Source: Aralia elata (taxonomy: Eukaryota > Streptophyta > Magnoliopsida > Apiales > Araliaceae). Taken from it: a stretch of 64,000 nucleotides of DNA. The stretch lies in NCBI GenBank assembly GCA_034770075.1, contig CM068385.1, forward strand, positions 49,360,746 through 49,424,745, in the 5' to 3' direction. Shown here piece after piece: positions 10,981-21,763 of this stretch (position 1 is its first letter; the number at the start of each line of letters is the position of its first letter). The position numbers were made by a program, and so were the translations under genes. The notes under the pieces are model-generated. The model was not told the origin of the DNA. It did no database searches and was given only the letters and a program-made list of their open reading frames with translations.

Positions 10981-11887
10981 CTAGGGAGATACTTTCAAGA
11001 AAACATAGCTACCAGACTCAAACTCTCGATTCTTACGATGTTGATCGGCATATTTCTTCTGCCTATCCTGAGCTGCTATCAATCTTGCCCTGATCACTTT
11101 GACGATTTCTGCAGTTTGTTGTACTAGTTCTAGTCCTAGTAATTGACGTTCGCCAACTTCATCCAAGCATAATGGAGTTCTGCACTTTCTGTCGTACAAC
11201 GCTTCGTAAGGCGGCATGCCAATACTCCCGTGGTAACTGTTATTGTAAGCAAATTCCACCAACGATAGATGATCATCCCAATTTCCTTTGAAATCCATGA
11301 TGCAAGCTCTCAACATATCCTCCAATGTTTGAATCGTTCTTTCACTCTGTTTGTCGGTCTGTGGATGATATGTCGTACTTATACGTAACTGCGTTCCCAT
11401 GCATTCTTGTAGTCGTTTCCAGAAGTTTGATGTGAAACGCGGATCCCTATCTGAGACAATAGATATTGGAACACTGTGCCTCGAAATAATCTCCTTTACA
11501 TATAACTTCTAACTTATCCAAGTTGAATCTGATCTTGATGGGTAAGAAATGTGCTGATTTCGTTAGTCGATCTACGATAACCCATACTGGGTCGAAACCT
11601 TTCTGGGTTGTCGGAAGACCTACTACGAAATCGATGATGATGTGCTCCCATTTCCATTCTGGGATTTCTAGCGGTTGTAATAATCCACTTGGCCTCTGAT
11701 GTTCTGCTTTAACTTTCTGACATGTCAAATACTTGGCTACACAATCGGCAACATCCCTCTTCATATTCGGCCACCAGAAATGCTGTTGGAGATCCTGGTA
11801 CATCTTCGCACTTCCCGGATGAATCGAATATCTTGAATTATGAGCCTCGCTCAAAATTTCCTCCTTAACCTCTGGTACTAGCGGAAC
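10981..11887 (-). pseudogene. E2 integrase
   Basis: The 5' part (11854 down to 11447) has the zinc region HPGSAKMYQDLQQHFWWPNM with CVAKYLTCQKVK, and the first catalytic block IIDFVVGLPTTQKGFDPVWV. It then runs out of frame before the second Asp. The 3' part (11400 down to 10981) has TYHPQTDKQSERTIQTLEDM, with the catalytic Glu, and FAYNNSYHGSIGMPPYEALY. It ends ESGSYVFLKVSP. At least one frameshift and a stop separate the halves. The FAYNNSYH and CRTPLCLDEVGE blocks are characteristic of Tekay-like integrases. Confidence 0.87.
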
Positions 11888-12491
11888 CTAAATTCTTCCC
11901 TCGAATCTTAATACTCCCTCGTTATCCACTTTGAATTTCACTTCATCACCTCCAGATATTCTTTTCCTGATTTTCTCACATTCTTCATCCTGAATTTGTG
12001 CTTCCTTAACCTTATCCACCAAGGTTGGGCCGGTTCCCAATTGAAACAATTTTTCGTCAGACTCTTTCGGACATTTTACCTCCAATTCTAGTTTTGCCAT
12101 TGCTGTAATTAGCTCCTCTTGAGCGGTAATCATAGACAATTTCTCCCGACCCTTTCTGCTTAAGGCGTCGACCACAACATTCGCTTTACCCGGATGGTAT
12201 AAAATTTCGCAGTCGTAATCCTTTATCAATTCCAACCATCTCATCTGTCGCATGTTTAGATCCTTCTGTGTAAAAATATATTTCAGACTCTTGTGGTCTG
12301 TATGTATTTTACACTTCTCCCCGTAAAGATAGTGCCTCCATCAAAGCAAACACTACTGTGGCCAATTCCAAATCATGGGTGGGATACCCCTTCTCATAGT
12401 CCTTTAATTGTCGTGACGCATACGCAATGACCTTACCGTTCTGCATAAGCACACAGCCTAGTCCTTTATGCGACGCATCACTGTACACCAC
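11888..12491 (-). pseudogene. E2 RNase H
   Basis: From 12491 downward: VYSDASHKGLGCVLMQ (Asp), PTHDLELATVVFAL (Glu), a frameshift near 12310, then TDHKSLKYIF in another frame and KANVVVDALSRKG. A charged RNase H-integrase linker follows to the stop near 11888. The domain is recognisable but split. Confidence 0.85.
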
Positions 12492-13341
12492 AAAATTTCA
12501 TGTGCTATCCGGTAGAGACAACACAGGTGCCATACTCAACCTCTTCTTTAATTCTTGGAAACTTTACTCACACTTCTCCGTCCAAACGAACTTCACCTCT
12601 TTCCTAGTCAAATTTGTTAACGGAGTCGCAATTTTGGAAAAATCCTGGATGAATCTTCTGTTGTAACCCGCCAATATGAGGAAACTCCTTACTTCTGATG
12701 GTGTTTTCGGCTGATCCCAGTTAAGCACTGCTTCAACCTTTGATGGATCCACCGAAATCCCATCCTTGTCAATCACATATCCAAGAAATTGCACTCGCTC
12801 TATCCAGAATTCACACTTTGAAAATTTAGCGTACAACTTCTCTCTTCTTAATGCTTCCAATGTCGCCTTCAAATGTTCTACATGCTTTTCTTGGGTTTTG
12901 GAATAAATTAGAATATCATCGATGAATACTACTACAAACTTGTCCAAAAATGGCTTAAACACCCTGTTCATTAGGTTCATGAATGCTGCAAGAGCATTCG
13001 TTAGACCAAATGACTTCACAGAAACTCGTAGTGACCATAACGAGTCCTGAACGCTGTCTTCGATACATCTTCCTTCCTGACCTTCAATTGATGATAACCA
13101 CTTCTCAAATCTATCTTCGAGAAATACTTAGCTCCTTTCAATTGATCGAACAAGTCATTGATTCTTGGCAACGTGTATTTATTTTTAATCATGACCTTGT
13201 TTAACTCCCTATAATCAATGCAAAGTCGCATCGATCCGTCCTTCTTTTTGACAAATAACACCGGCGCTCCCCACGGCGATACGCTCGGCTGAATATACTT
13301 CTTATCTAATAATTCTTACAGTTGTACCATTAATGCTACTT
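12492..13341 (-). pseudogene. E2 reverse transcriptase
   Basis: On the minus strand: an in-frame stop in the LMVQL-ELLDKKYIQPSVSP block, then SMRLCIDYRELNKV, LPRINDLFDQLKGAKYFSKIDLRSGYHQLKV, YGHYEFL, a frameshift near 13016, SFGLTNALAAFMNLMN, catalytic VVFIDDILIYSK (FIDD is a common chromovirus variant of YVDD) and FLILAGYNRRFIQDF. The upstream end at 13341 is the break joined to copia E3. Confidence 0.88.
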
Positions 13342-14160
13342 TACGATTCGGTTGTGGTACAATAGGTCAATCTACAGGTTCCTCGGTTCGACTTAAAGTG
13401 CTTTGTGGTTTTTGAACTCCTTCAAGATCTATTACCCTCCCACTAGCTCCTGCAATGATAAACACCTTTATCTAAGAAGGCAGCATGTAGGATTATAGTA
13501 ATAATACCCTAAACTTTCTTTAGGATATCCCACAAGTCTGCACTTGTCAGATTTTGTCCCAAACTTATCTTTGAAACCTTTTTCACATAAGTTGGACAAC
13601 CCCTTATCTTAACATACTTAAGATTAGGAATCCTCCATATCCATAACTTTTATGGAGTCTTAGGGCCGGATTTTGAGGTTACCTTATTTTGTAGATATGC
13701 AGTCGTTTCTAGGGCATAGCCCCAGATGGATACTAGAATGTCGGTACAAATCATTATGGACTGCACCATGTCCAACAAGGTACAATTTCTCCTTTTAGAT
13801 ACACCAATCAATTATTGCGTATCAGGAGGTTTCCATTATGAGAAAATACCATTTTGAGATGATCTAAGAACTCATTGATCAAGTATTCTTTCTTCGATCT
13901 GATCAAAGAATCTTAATACTTTGTCAATTTGTTTCACTTCTGAATTCTTTGAACCTTTCAAATGATTCAGACTTGTATTTTATCAAATACACATATTCAA
14001 CTCTTTGAATGATCATCTCCTTTTCTTTTACTAGTTTGTTCAATTTGCAAAATTATTTTTCATGTAAGTCAAGTATACAAAATCTATCAAGTAATATTTC
14101 AGTTTCAAACAAAACATTATCATTATAAATAGAACAACAATTGTTCTTAAATATAATAGC
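13342..14160 (-). pseudogene. E3 integrase remnant (Ty1/copia)
   Basis: The minus strand aligns with E4 26030-26790. It lacks the HHCC zinc region and the first catalytic Asp in the same way as E4. The part with SDRG (second Asp) is present near 13890. The block that normally reads VSERRN reads GVSKRRNCT near 13795, so the catalytic Glu is Lys. Several stops interrupt it. It would not encode an active integrase. Confidence 0.75.
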
Positions 14161-14425
14161 AAAACCTTCCTTGTCCAACAACGGAAGTAATAATGTTTCT
14201 AAAGAGAACTGGAACATAATAACAACTTATTAACTTAATAGACTTGCCCGTAGGCAATGCTAAACTATAAGTTCCTATGGTTAATGCAGCAACCTTTGCT
14301 CCATTCCCACACATAAGATTACTTACTCTTTGTTTAGCTTTCTACTTCTGCTTAGTCTCTACATTGGATCGCATACGTGAGAACTACAGCCGGTATCCAA
14401 TACCCAAGTAGAACCTTGACTTATA
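14161..14425 (-). pseudogene. E3 copia protease
   Basis: On the minus strand near 14410-14385 the peptide STWVLDTGCSSHVCDP is readable, with the DTG active site of copia proteases. It continues through TVGTYSLALPTGKS-like sequence in several frames. Plus-strand open frames over this region are antisense shadows. Confidence 0.78.
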
Positions 14426-15340
14426 GAAAAAATTATTTCAATCATGAACAAACCTATATCTGTAACCAAAGCTTCGCTAAGCTTTTTCTGGTTAGGCCTT
14501 GTAAGATTCTCCTTACAGTTTCCTTTCTAGTATCCAGGCTTATTGCAGTGAAAGCAAACTCCTTTGCTATCTGCATCAGTCTTGTTCTAATTGTCCTTTG
14601 TTTTTGCCTTTCTATTTACCTTCTTTGAATTGTTCTTCTTTTAAGAAGATCCTTTGGCCCTCTTCCGCTTCTTGGAAGAATCATTTACCAGTAAGACTTG
14701 GTCTTTCTTGGTTGGAAAGTGACTCTTTACGGTTTTTAACATGTTTAAGCAACTCAGGCAGGCTGACATATAGCTTGTTCATGTGGAAATTCACAACAAT
14801 TTGTGAGAAAGAGTCCGGAAGTGATTGCAAGATCAAATCTTGGATCAACTCTCCATCCATTAAAACCCAATTGTCCTAATTGTTCAATCAGATTGATCAT
14901 TTTGAGGACATTTGTCTATACTGTAGTGCCATCGGTTATTCTAGATCGGAAGAGCTCCTTAGATATCTTATATCTAATAGTCCTACTTTCCTCACCCTTC
15001 AACTACTTGAAGATGCAAGAGTATAGTAGGAGCATCCATAGTTTCATGCTGACGCTGAAGCTCGTTACTCATGGATGCGAGTATGATGCATTTGAGCTAA
15101 CTGTGCATCATCTTACTACTTTCTAAAAGTAGCAATCTCTTCCTCAGAGTCATTGTCTGCAACCATTGCAGAGATAAGCGTATTAAGGACATAAGATAGC
15201 TTTTCAGCCTTGAGAACTATTCTCAAATTCTTAACCAGTCCTTTTAATTTGGTCCTGTATTAGCATTAATATGCTCCGCAGTGATAGTAAATTAGACATT
15301 GTAAAATTCTGTAAATGAATTTGTAATTTAACAACATTTT
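14426..15340 (-). pseudogene. gag: E3 copia gag
   Basis: On the minus strand gag runs from about 15300 (sequence homologous to E4 24870 onward) to the zinc knuckle near 14530-14570, readable as CFHCNKPGY-KGNC with a stop inside. It is broken by many stops. Gag would form the particle shell. Its assignment rests on the knuckle and on homology with E4. Confidence 0.78.
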
Positions 15341-16849
15341 AGCATACATTCATTTAATTAATTACCAAAATAAATTAGGTCTTTATTTTTAATTGGTATC
15401 TCCCACTATTTTCATCAAACTATATTACCCTCATATACAGTTCGACAAATGTAATTAAAGATTTGCTAGTGAGAATAAGGATCCCATTTCAAATATATAT
15501 AGCCTTGTGTGACACAACAAACGATATATAAATAAATAGGTAGACAACTATTGTCAATTATATCACTATGTAACTCCTTTTAATTTGCCTCTTAGATTAT
15601 TTTGATCAAGTGTGACACATCCGAATCAAAATTATCCAAGTTAAGTTCAACCTAGTACTTCCATATATTCGAAAGAAAAACACTGTCCTTGTGTGACACA
15701 ACAAAACAGCATCGTTCAGTCTATGTACAAGCATCAAATGTGATAAAACAACATCTTAAATATTTAATACTCTATCGCTTTACCGTGCTAGAAGGCGACG
15801 TTCGATATTCCAAATATCTTTGAACGCTTAAGACTTAATATGATTTCTTTGAGGGGTTTGTTATTATTTGTCTCATCTTGTTTAGCGCGCATGCACATAT
15901 ATATATAAAATACGCGTCATATTATTTAACATGCGAAGCATGTTGTATAATATATAATATACATATATTAAGCATGCACATATAGAATACTATATTCTAC
16001 CCGGATTGATTATGGACTTTTATTCTAGTTTGGTTCACTAGAGCCACCAAGTGAACCAAAAGGTCAAACCTAGGGTGCAAGAACAAAATTTAAATATAAC
16101 TATTACATTTAAACCCGGGCTCCATTACAAACGGGTCTTCAAGCGCTCCTTGCTCCTTTGTCTCCAATTCTTCAAGTAATTCTAACTAAACCTATTACCT
16201 AAACTATTTACAATAAATAGAAACCTTGATCAGCAGTCAAGGGGAGGTACATAGGAGGAAGATAGAATTTACATCAATCCCTATTTATTATCATACATAT
16301 CTCCATATGTATCAATAAATAACATTCATCTCATGAATAATATAAAACCATTCCATATATGCATTGATATCATTTAATGGGCAATTAAAAGTTTACTATA
16401 AATTCAATTTTGAAAAAAAAATTAAACTCCTTTATTTTAATCAAAATTTAAATCATAATAAATTTATTTATTTTATTTTATCCAATTTTGAATAAAAATA
16501 AACTCTTTTATTTTTAATCAAATTCCAAATCAAAATAAACTCCTTTATTTTAATTAACATGGAAACCAATTTCAAGTTCAAAATAAACTCCTTTATTTTA
16601 ACTTAAAATTGCTTGGAAAAATAAAATATGTTAAATCCTATTCCTTATCAAAATAAACATCTTTATTTTTAAGGAAACATGGAATCCTATTCCATATGTG
16701 AATAAACTCCTTTATTCTAGGAAACATGGAATCCTATTCCAAGTTCAAATAAAACTTTTAATTTTAACTATATTCCAATTGAAAATAAACCTTTTATCTT
16801 AATTGAAAATAAATAAAATCAAAAATAAAAATTTTCAAAATCTGCAGAC
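15341..16849 (-). other. E3 AT-rich leader
   Basis: About 1.5 kb between gag and the palindrome block, very AT-rich, with short repeats of the form CTCCTTTATTTTAA. It aligns loosely with the E4 leader (23160-24840). No coding signal is seen. Confidence 0.7.
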
Positions 16850-16968
16850 TGGCGCGGCCGCGCTCCAAAATGAACTAGGAGCGGCGCGGCCGCGCTGCAC
16901 CTCAGAAACGATTTCTGGGTTCGGGCGCGGCCGCGCTCCAGAATGAACTGGAAGCGGCGCGGCCGCGC
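16850..16968. repeat. Four GCGCGGCCGCGC palindromes in E3 leader
   Basis: Perfect 12-bp palindromes lie at 16852-16863, 16884-16895, 16925-16936 and 16957-16968. They form two pairs with 32-bp internal spacing. Between members of a pair lie inverted short arms (CTCC/GGAG; TCCAG/CTGGA). The block is an island of G+C within AT-rich DNA, 100-235 bp downstream of the primer site. The E4 homologue lacks it. Confidence 0.95.
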
Positions 16969-17071
16969 CGCGTAGCAGAGTTCGAAAATTTTTTCTTTGC
17001 CCAGAAAACCGATCCAATCGCATACCCATACATACATGGAATCATAATAATCGATAATTAGCACAAAGTTA

Positions 17072-17085
17072 GGCTTTAATACCAC
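17072..17085 (-). other. E3 primer binding site
   Basis: The minus strand reads GTGGTATTAAAGCC directly after the LTR end. It resembles the initiator-Met primer site of copia elements (TGGTATCAGAGC) with changes. Confidence 0.7.
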
Positions 17086-18893
17086 TGTTAGGTTTGTATA
17101 TAACGCGAACATGCAATCAAATTACATAAATAGTGCGGAAGCGCGATAAAACAGATTTTAAAATTTTTATACAAACCATCACCATGATCATCCATGTGCT
17201 CAATTATCAATTAAACGAAAGAGATAAAGTATGAGAATCATACCCTTGTAGAACCATGCTTCCACAGGTACGAGTTCACCTCCAAATCCTTCGCGTTCTC
17301 CTTGAATTTCACCAATGAGATTCCTTCCTTTGATCAACGTTAGCCACCCAAGTGTTTGGCCTCTAGAGGTGATCCACCAAGGAATAATAGTTATTCAAGA
17401 AGATGGGTGTTGGCAAAACCCTAGTTTCTATCTCTATAGAAATTGCAAGTACTCTCTCTCTCTCCAATTCTCATGGAAGAGTGTGTAAATTGTCTAACCC
17501 TAAATCATGATAAGACTCCTCTTATTTATAGATATAGGAAACCCTCCTAAACTATTTAGGATTAGGGTTTTTATTTTAATTAAACTCCTTTAATTAATTA
17601 AACTCCTAATCCAATTAGGAATTTATGAGAGAGTACTTCTATTAATTAATTCCCAATCCCTAATAGGAATTAAATAATAGTAATAGTAATAATAATAATA
17701 AGACTCCTCTTATTAATTTATATTTAATATTTTCAAAATATTAAATAATAAATATTAAGTTATTAAATTTATTCAATCTCCATAGATTAAATTAAATACA
17801 CTTAACTTGTTATTACAATTATGTCATTTACTTCTTAAATAAATATTTTCCTTTTGCGGTGTGACCCTTTAGGTTCTCTATATTAAACCGGTTGTGAATA
17901 AATCAATTAGAACAATTCTAATCTTATTTAAATAAATAAATTAAACTATTTAATTCATTTAAATAAATAATATTTATTCTACAATAAGGGTAAGCCGCCT
18001 TAGCGATCAACGACTTTCCAGATAATACAGATTTCAACATTAATCACAAAAGAACCTTTCAGTGAATAGTTACCGTACAATTCAATCCTTCTACCATACA
18101 ATGTCCCAATTAAATATAAGACATGGAATTACTATCAAGTCTTATTTTATTTAATTATATGTATTTCGATTCTCAAATGCACAACTCTGATAATGCAAAT
18201 TAGAAACTCCTTTCTAATTTCATTCTGCTTTGGCCAAAGACTTCTGAGTCGTCATTTATCGAATCACAAAGGACATTCTCTCCTTTTACTAGAAGTGGTA
18301 GATTCTTTATTGATCATTCACCTATCTCCATGTATAACTTATTATACCCAATCATACCCTTTGATATACCCTAAAGGTCTTAAGGGACATATCAAAGTAT
18401 AACTCATCATACACAAGATACTATGATGATCTCAAGTCTAAGGAACACTTGTACTACTATCACTAGAGGAATTCCTATTGACAGGCGAGTAAAACTCCAT
18501 TAGGTATTCCTTAGCGAGCCACGTTCAGTGAACTTATTCTCTAATAAGCACCTACATACTTGCTTTAGTGTCTCCACACAAATGATTATGAGATCAATCA
18601 TCCTCTTCATAAGAGTAAGCAACGTATGTACTAATCTATCCGGATTCACTAATCCCCTTTTTAGTAATCCAACGATTAGGAACGATTTTAGTTTGTGAGC
18701 TATCTAGAATTTAGATCTCATTAGCATGATCACCATCATGATTCTAAAAGCATTGCTCAAAACTATGGGTTTATCACATTTAATATAACAGCACCATGTA
18801 GATAAAGTAAAATGCCTTTAACAAACGAATAAGATTACAAAGTATATGCTAAATCATATCAAATATGATTGGCTTGTGTGCATACTACTTTCA
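17086..18893 (-). repeat. E3 5' LTR
   Basis: This 1808-bp LTR runs from TGAAAGTAG (18893) to AACCTAACA (17086) on the minus strand. It aligns over its length with the E4 LTRs. It holds an (ATT)n run near 17676-17705. No gene is seen; short plus-strand open frames are incidental. Confidence 0.88.
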
Positions 18894-19459
18894 GAAATTC
18901 CCTTACTATAGGTATCTGTCTCACTTCACCCCCTACTCTTTTGGGTATCAACCACGTGAGCCAGATAACCTATACAACCTTTTCTGAGCAATCTCCTTGC
19001 TTGCATCATCGTCAAACAACGAGATTGTCTAGGGGATTTATTTCCATAGAATACAACCCTTGACTTATCTGGAGTCTTCAGGTGTATACATTTCTTCTGG
19101 CAGGCAATCACAGCTCCATGGTTAGACAACCAATCCATTCCAAGGATAACGTCAAATTCTCCTAAACGTATCGGAATCAAATTTACGCCCAAATTATATC
19201 CTCTTATTTCAGTATAACAATCTCTATGAATGTGTTCTACAGGAATAATCTCCTCATTAACTACTTCCACATTCATTGCATTCTCTAATTTCTCACGAGG
19301 TAAGTTTAACCGTTTAGCAAATTCATCCAACACAAATGAACAGGTAGCACCCGAATCGAATAATACATATGCATTAATATTATTGATTGGAATAATAGCT
19401 GACACCACGTCCTTTGATTCCATCGCATCATGCGCTGTTATGTTGAGGGTACGTGCCAC
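18894..19459 (-). pseudogene. E2 aspartic protease
   Basis: The minus-strand peptide runs NITAHDAMESKDVVSAIIPI, then YVLFDSGATCSFVLDEFAKR (DSGA active site), IPIRLGEFDVILGMDWLSNH and SRCLTMMQARRLLRKG. It is one open frame of 177 codons, followed by a frameshift into VRQIPIVREF. The E3 LTR then interrupts it. FDSGAT and ILGMDWL are the standard chromovirus protease motifs. Confidence 0.9.
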
Positions 19460-19980
19460 TTGTCTATTCTGCTGTGTTGGTCCTCCGATAGTCAGCCTAC
19501 TGTTGTTCCCTTGGTTAGCACTGCAGGCATCGGTCTTCCTCTTTGGGCAATCCTTCTTCTGATGATCTGAAGCGCCACAAGAAAAACAACATCCTGCCTA
19601 CGCCTTTGGGCATTGTGGAGCAAAGTGCCCAGGTTGACCATAGTTGAAACAAACTCCTTTTCCTTTCATGCATTCTCTAGAGTGATTCTTCCCACATTTC
19701 TCGCATTTATTGCCCTTCTTTGCATCCCCTCTGGATTTGCTTCCCGACATCTGACTGTTGTTCCATTTTCTCTTATTTGGGTTACTTCCCCCGCTGCTAC
19801 CTTCCTTATAACCATCATGGCTCTTCTTCTTTTTTTCTGATCTAGGTTGTGCTTTGCCAATGCTTTATTTCCTCCTTCAGCAATAATTGTTTTCTCAAGT
19901 AACATAGCAAATGAATTAATCTGCAAAATCGCGACCTTACTATACACCCAAGGCTTCAACCCTTGTTCAAATCTCTTCGC
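19460..19980 (-). pseudogene. gag: E2 gag, C-terminal part with zinc knuckles
   Basis: The minus strand starts at ERRFEQGLKPWVYSKVAILQ and continues through a basic region. It contains CEKCGKNHSREC, CFNYGQPGHFAPQC (19651-19610) and CFSCGASDHQKKDC (about 19590-19548), a run of CCHC-type knuckles that would bind RNA. Frames change along the way, so it is broken. The upstream residues that should precede ERRFEQG lie next door in inverted orientation. Confidence 0.85.
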
Positions 19981-20455
19981 TCAGGCAGACCCCATGCAAA
20001 GATTAGCCGACTTATGGGAAGGAATAATCCAAGGCAGAACTGCGGGACTCGTGGACCCTGATCCACCGACTATTCCCATAGCGAGTTTTAATGATTTTAA
20101 ATTAGTAGGACCACTAGAGTTTTGTGGGACTACGGATCCGATTGAAGCCCAGACATGGGTAGAAGAAATGGAGAAAGTTTTGAGGTCGCACGAGTGGCCG
20201 AGGAACATAAGACGTCGTTTTCCACTTTTATAATGAAAGGTGAGGCAAATTACTGGTGGAAGGCGAACAAAGGCCGAGCTAGGGAAGGCACGATTGCATG
20301 GGCTCATTTCAAGGAGCTGTTTTTTGAAAATTACTTTCCAGAAAGCACACAGGCGAGTATGGAGATAAAGTTCTTGGAACTAAAGCAAGACGATATGTTG
20401 GTAGCTGATTACGCAGTGAAGTTTAACGAGTTAGCTAGGTTTGCTCCACACTAGA
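19981..20455 (+). pseudogene. gag: E2 gag, N-terminal part, inverted in place
   Basis: The plus strand encodes DPMQRLADLWEGI, FNDFKLVGPLEFCGTTDPIE, TWVEEMEKVLRSHEWP, then after a frameshift FIMKGEANYWWKANKGRARE, FKELFFENYFPE and VKFNELARFAPH. These are the gag residues expected between the start at 20500 and ERRFEQG at 19980, both of which are on the minus strand. The 475-bp segment has therefore been flipped in place. The missing neighbours match on both sides, so little or nothing was lost. Confidence 0.88.
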
Positions 20456-20500
20456 CCCCTCGGGGATTTGTTGTTCTCGCATTCTGCGTCTGGGCGGCAT
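20456..20500 (-). pseudogene. gag: E2 gag start
   Basis: The minus-strand ATG at 20500-20498 begins MPPRRRMREQQIPEGS, a typical basic chromovirus gag start. It runs into the inversion breakpoint at 20455. It is too short to be found as an ORF by itself. Confidence 0.8.
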
Positions 20501-21372
20501 TTTCTACTTAATAGAAAACACTTAACGTTATAATCCCATCACACCTTGTACGCATCTATTCTAGAGCGACAATAAAGCAACACACATAACACAAATGTTT
20601 ATACTCATGTGCTAACAGTCAAAACATCACACATGATTACTCTATAGCATACCTCTATGAATGACATCATCCATCCCTTCACACCATAAAATGGTGGGGA
20701 TTTACTACTAACAACCACCCCTAACATATACTAAGGTTGAGGTTTACAAACACAAATCACATACTATTAGGCACACAAACAAAACAGTCTAACCAAGTAT
20801 ATTGTGCTCCACGGCGCTAACATACTCCACCTGTCCTAACTGGGTCATCAACTCTCGACTCAAGGTGAGATGAGTTTGTCCCTCCTCAACTAGATGATGG
20901 TGCACACCATCCATCCACCTACTACTCGTCATGCTAAATGCATAGCCCATTCTATTCATCCTTCTCTAATTGGGTTTGCCGAGCCTCCACCTCTACCTGT
21001 AGGCTCGCTCCCCATTGCTCCGACTGCTCTAGTCTACTACCAGGCCCTATATCCCTCGCCAAGAGGTGATGTACAAGGGTACTTAACTGGATAGGAGCTC
21101 CCTGCCCCAACTCAACTAGCTAAAATCAGGCATCCTACAGCCACAACAAAAACATCGTAGACAATCAACACAGATAGTACCATAACAAAATACATTCATT
21201 GATGGGATGAATTTATATTTCATTATATACAAACTGGGCTTGATGAATTTCCACAATCCACCTCCGACACATACAACTCGATGAATCTCCTCGATCCATC
21301 TCCTAGCATACTATATATGAGTTTTCTTTTAAGGTTATAACCTAGGTTTTGCATTCCTAAAGTTTATAACCT
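20501..21372 (-). other. E2 leader
   Basis: About 870 bp between the primer site and gag ATG. I see no gene; the 66-codon plus-strand frame at 20894-21094 has no recognisable feature. Confidence 0.7.
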
Positions 21373-21388
21373 AAGGCTTTGATACCAA
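21373..21388 (-). other. E2 primer binding site
   Basis: The minus strand reads TTGGTATCAAAGCC just after the LTR end at 21391. It is a slightly diverged initiator-Met-type site (TGGTATCAGAGC). Confidence 0.8.
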
Positions 21389-21703
21389 CCTGTGACACCC
21401 CCAAATTTAGGTACCAATACTTCGAATCTGGTGCTCACGATAAAGTACATCCATACACCTCTAAACAACATAAATCAACTAATGTGGAATGAATAAACAT
21501 ATGTTGTTCATTACAAAAGGTTTACTACGGTCCCAAGGTCTATAACCTTAAATAAATACATCATAGAATATAATAATAATACAAAACGATTCCACGATTA
21601 CATAATGGGATAGTACATATAACTATTCCTTAAGCTTTCCTTTGCCTTTGTCCGTTTTGGAACTCTTCGGCTTAACTGCAATGGGTTCATGATATAGCAA
21701 GGG

Positions 21704-21722
21704 TGAGCAACTACTTTGCTCA
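21704..21722. repeat. Conserved LTR hairpin, E2 copy
   Basis: Arms TGAGCAA and TTGCTCA surround loop CTACT, followed by CAGCAAGT. Matching hairpins lie at 43764-43782 (E7) and 29458-29474 (E5). Confidence 0.8.
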
Positions 21723-21763
21723 GCAAGTTTAAAAACAAGAATGAAGATATATCATGAATGAAT

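Larger units (their letters stand above)
13342..18893 (-). mobile_element. E3: Ty1/copia element, 3' half deleted
   Basis: On the minus strand it starts with an LTR at 18893 (TGAAAGTAG) that ends at 17086. The primer site, a 1.7 kb leader, gag, protease and a reduced integrase follow, and it stops at 13342 in the integrase-RT linker. E4 is a homologue on the other strand, and its RT, RNase H and 3' LTR have no counterpart here. The right edge interrupts E2 protease coding sequence just after the block encoding QIPIVREF. The left edge resumes E2 at the RT start, so one deletion took the E3 3' end plus about 120 bp of E2. Confidence 0.87.

Noticed and set aside
14377..15126. Plus-strand frames of 83-107 codons
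   Set aside because: Antisense to copia gag and protease, which are recognisable on the minus strand.
16850..16968. Cloning adaptor or vector sequence because of four GCGGCCGC sites
   Set aside because: The copies are embedded in diverged copia leader sequence with distinct spacers, and similar palindrome blocks with other motifs occur in other elements.
16819..17112. 97-codon minus-strand frame over the copia palindromes
   Set aside because: Arg/Pro/Ala-rich translation of the GC palindromes, overlapping the primer site and LTR end.
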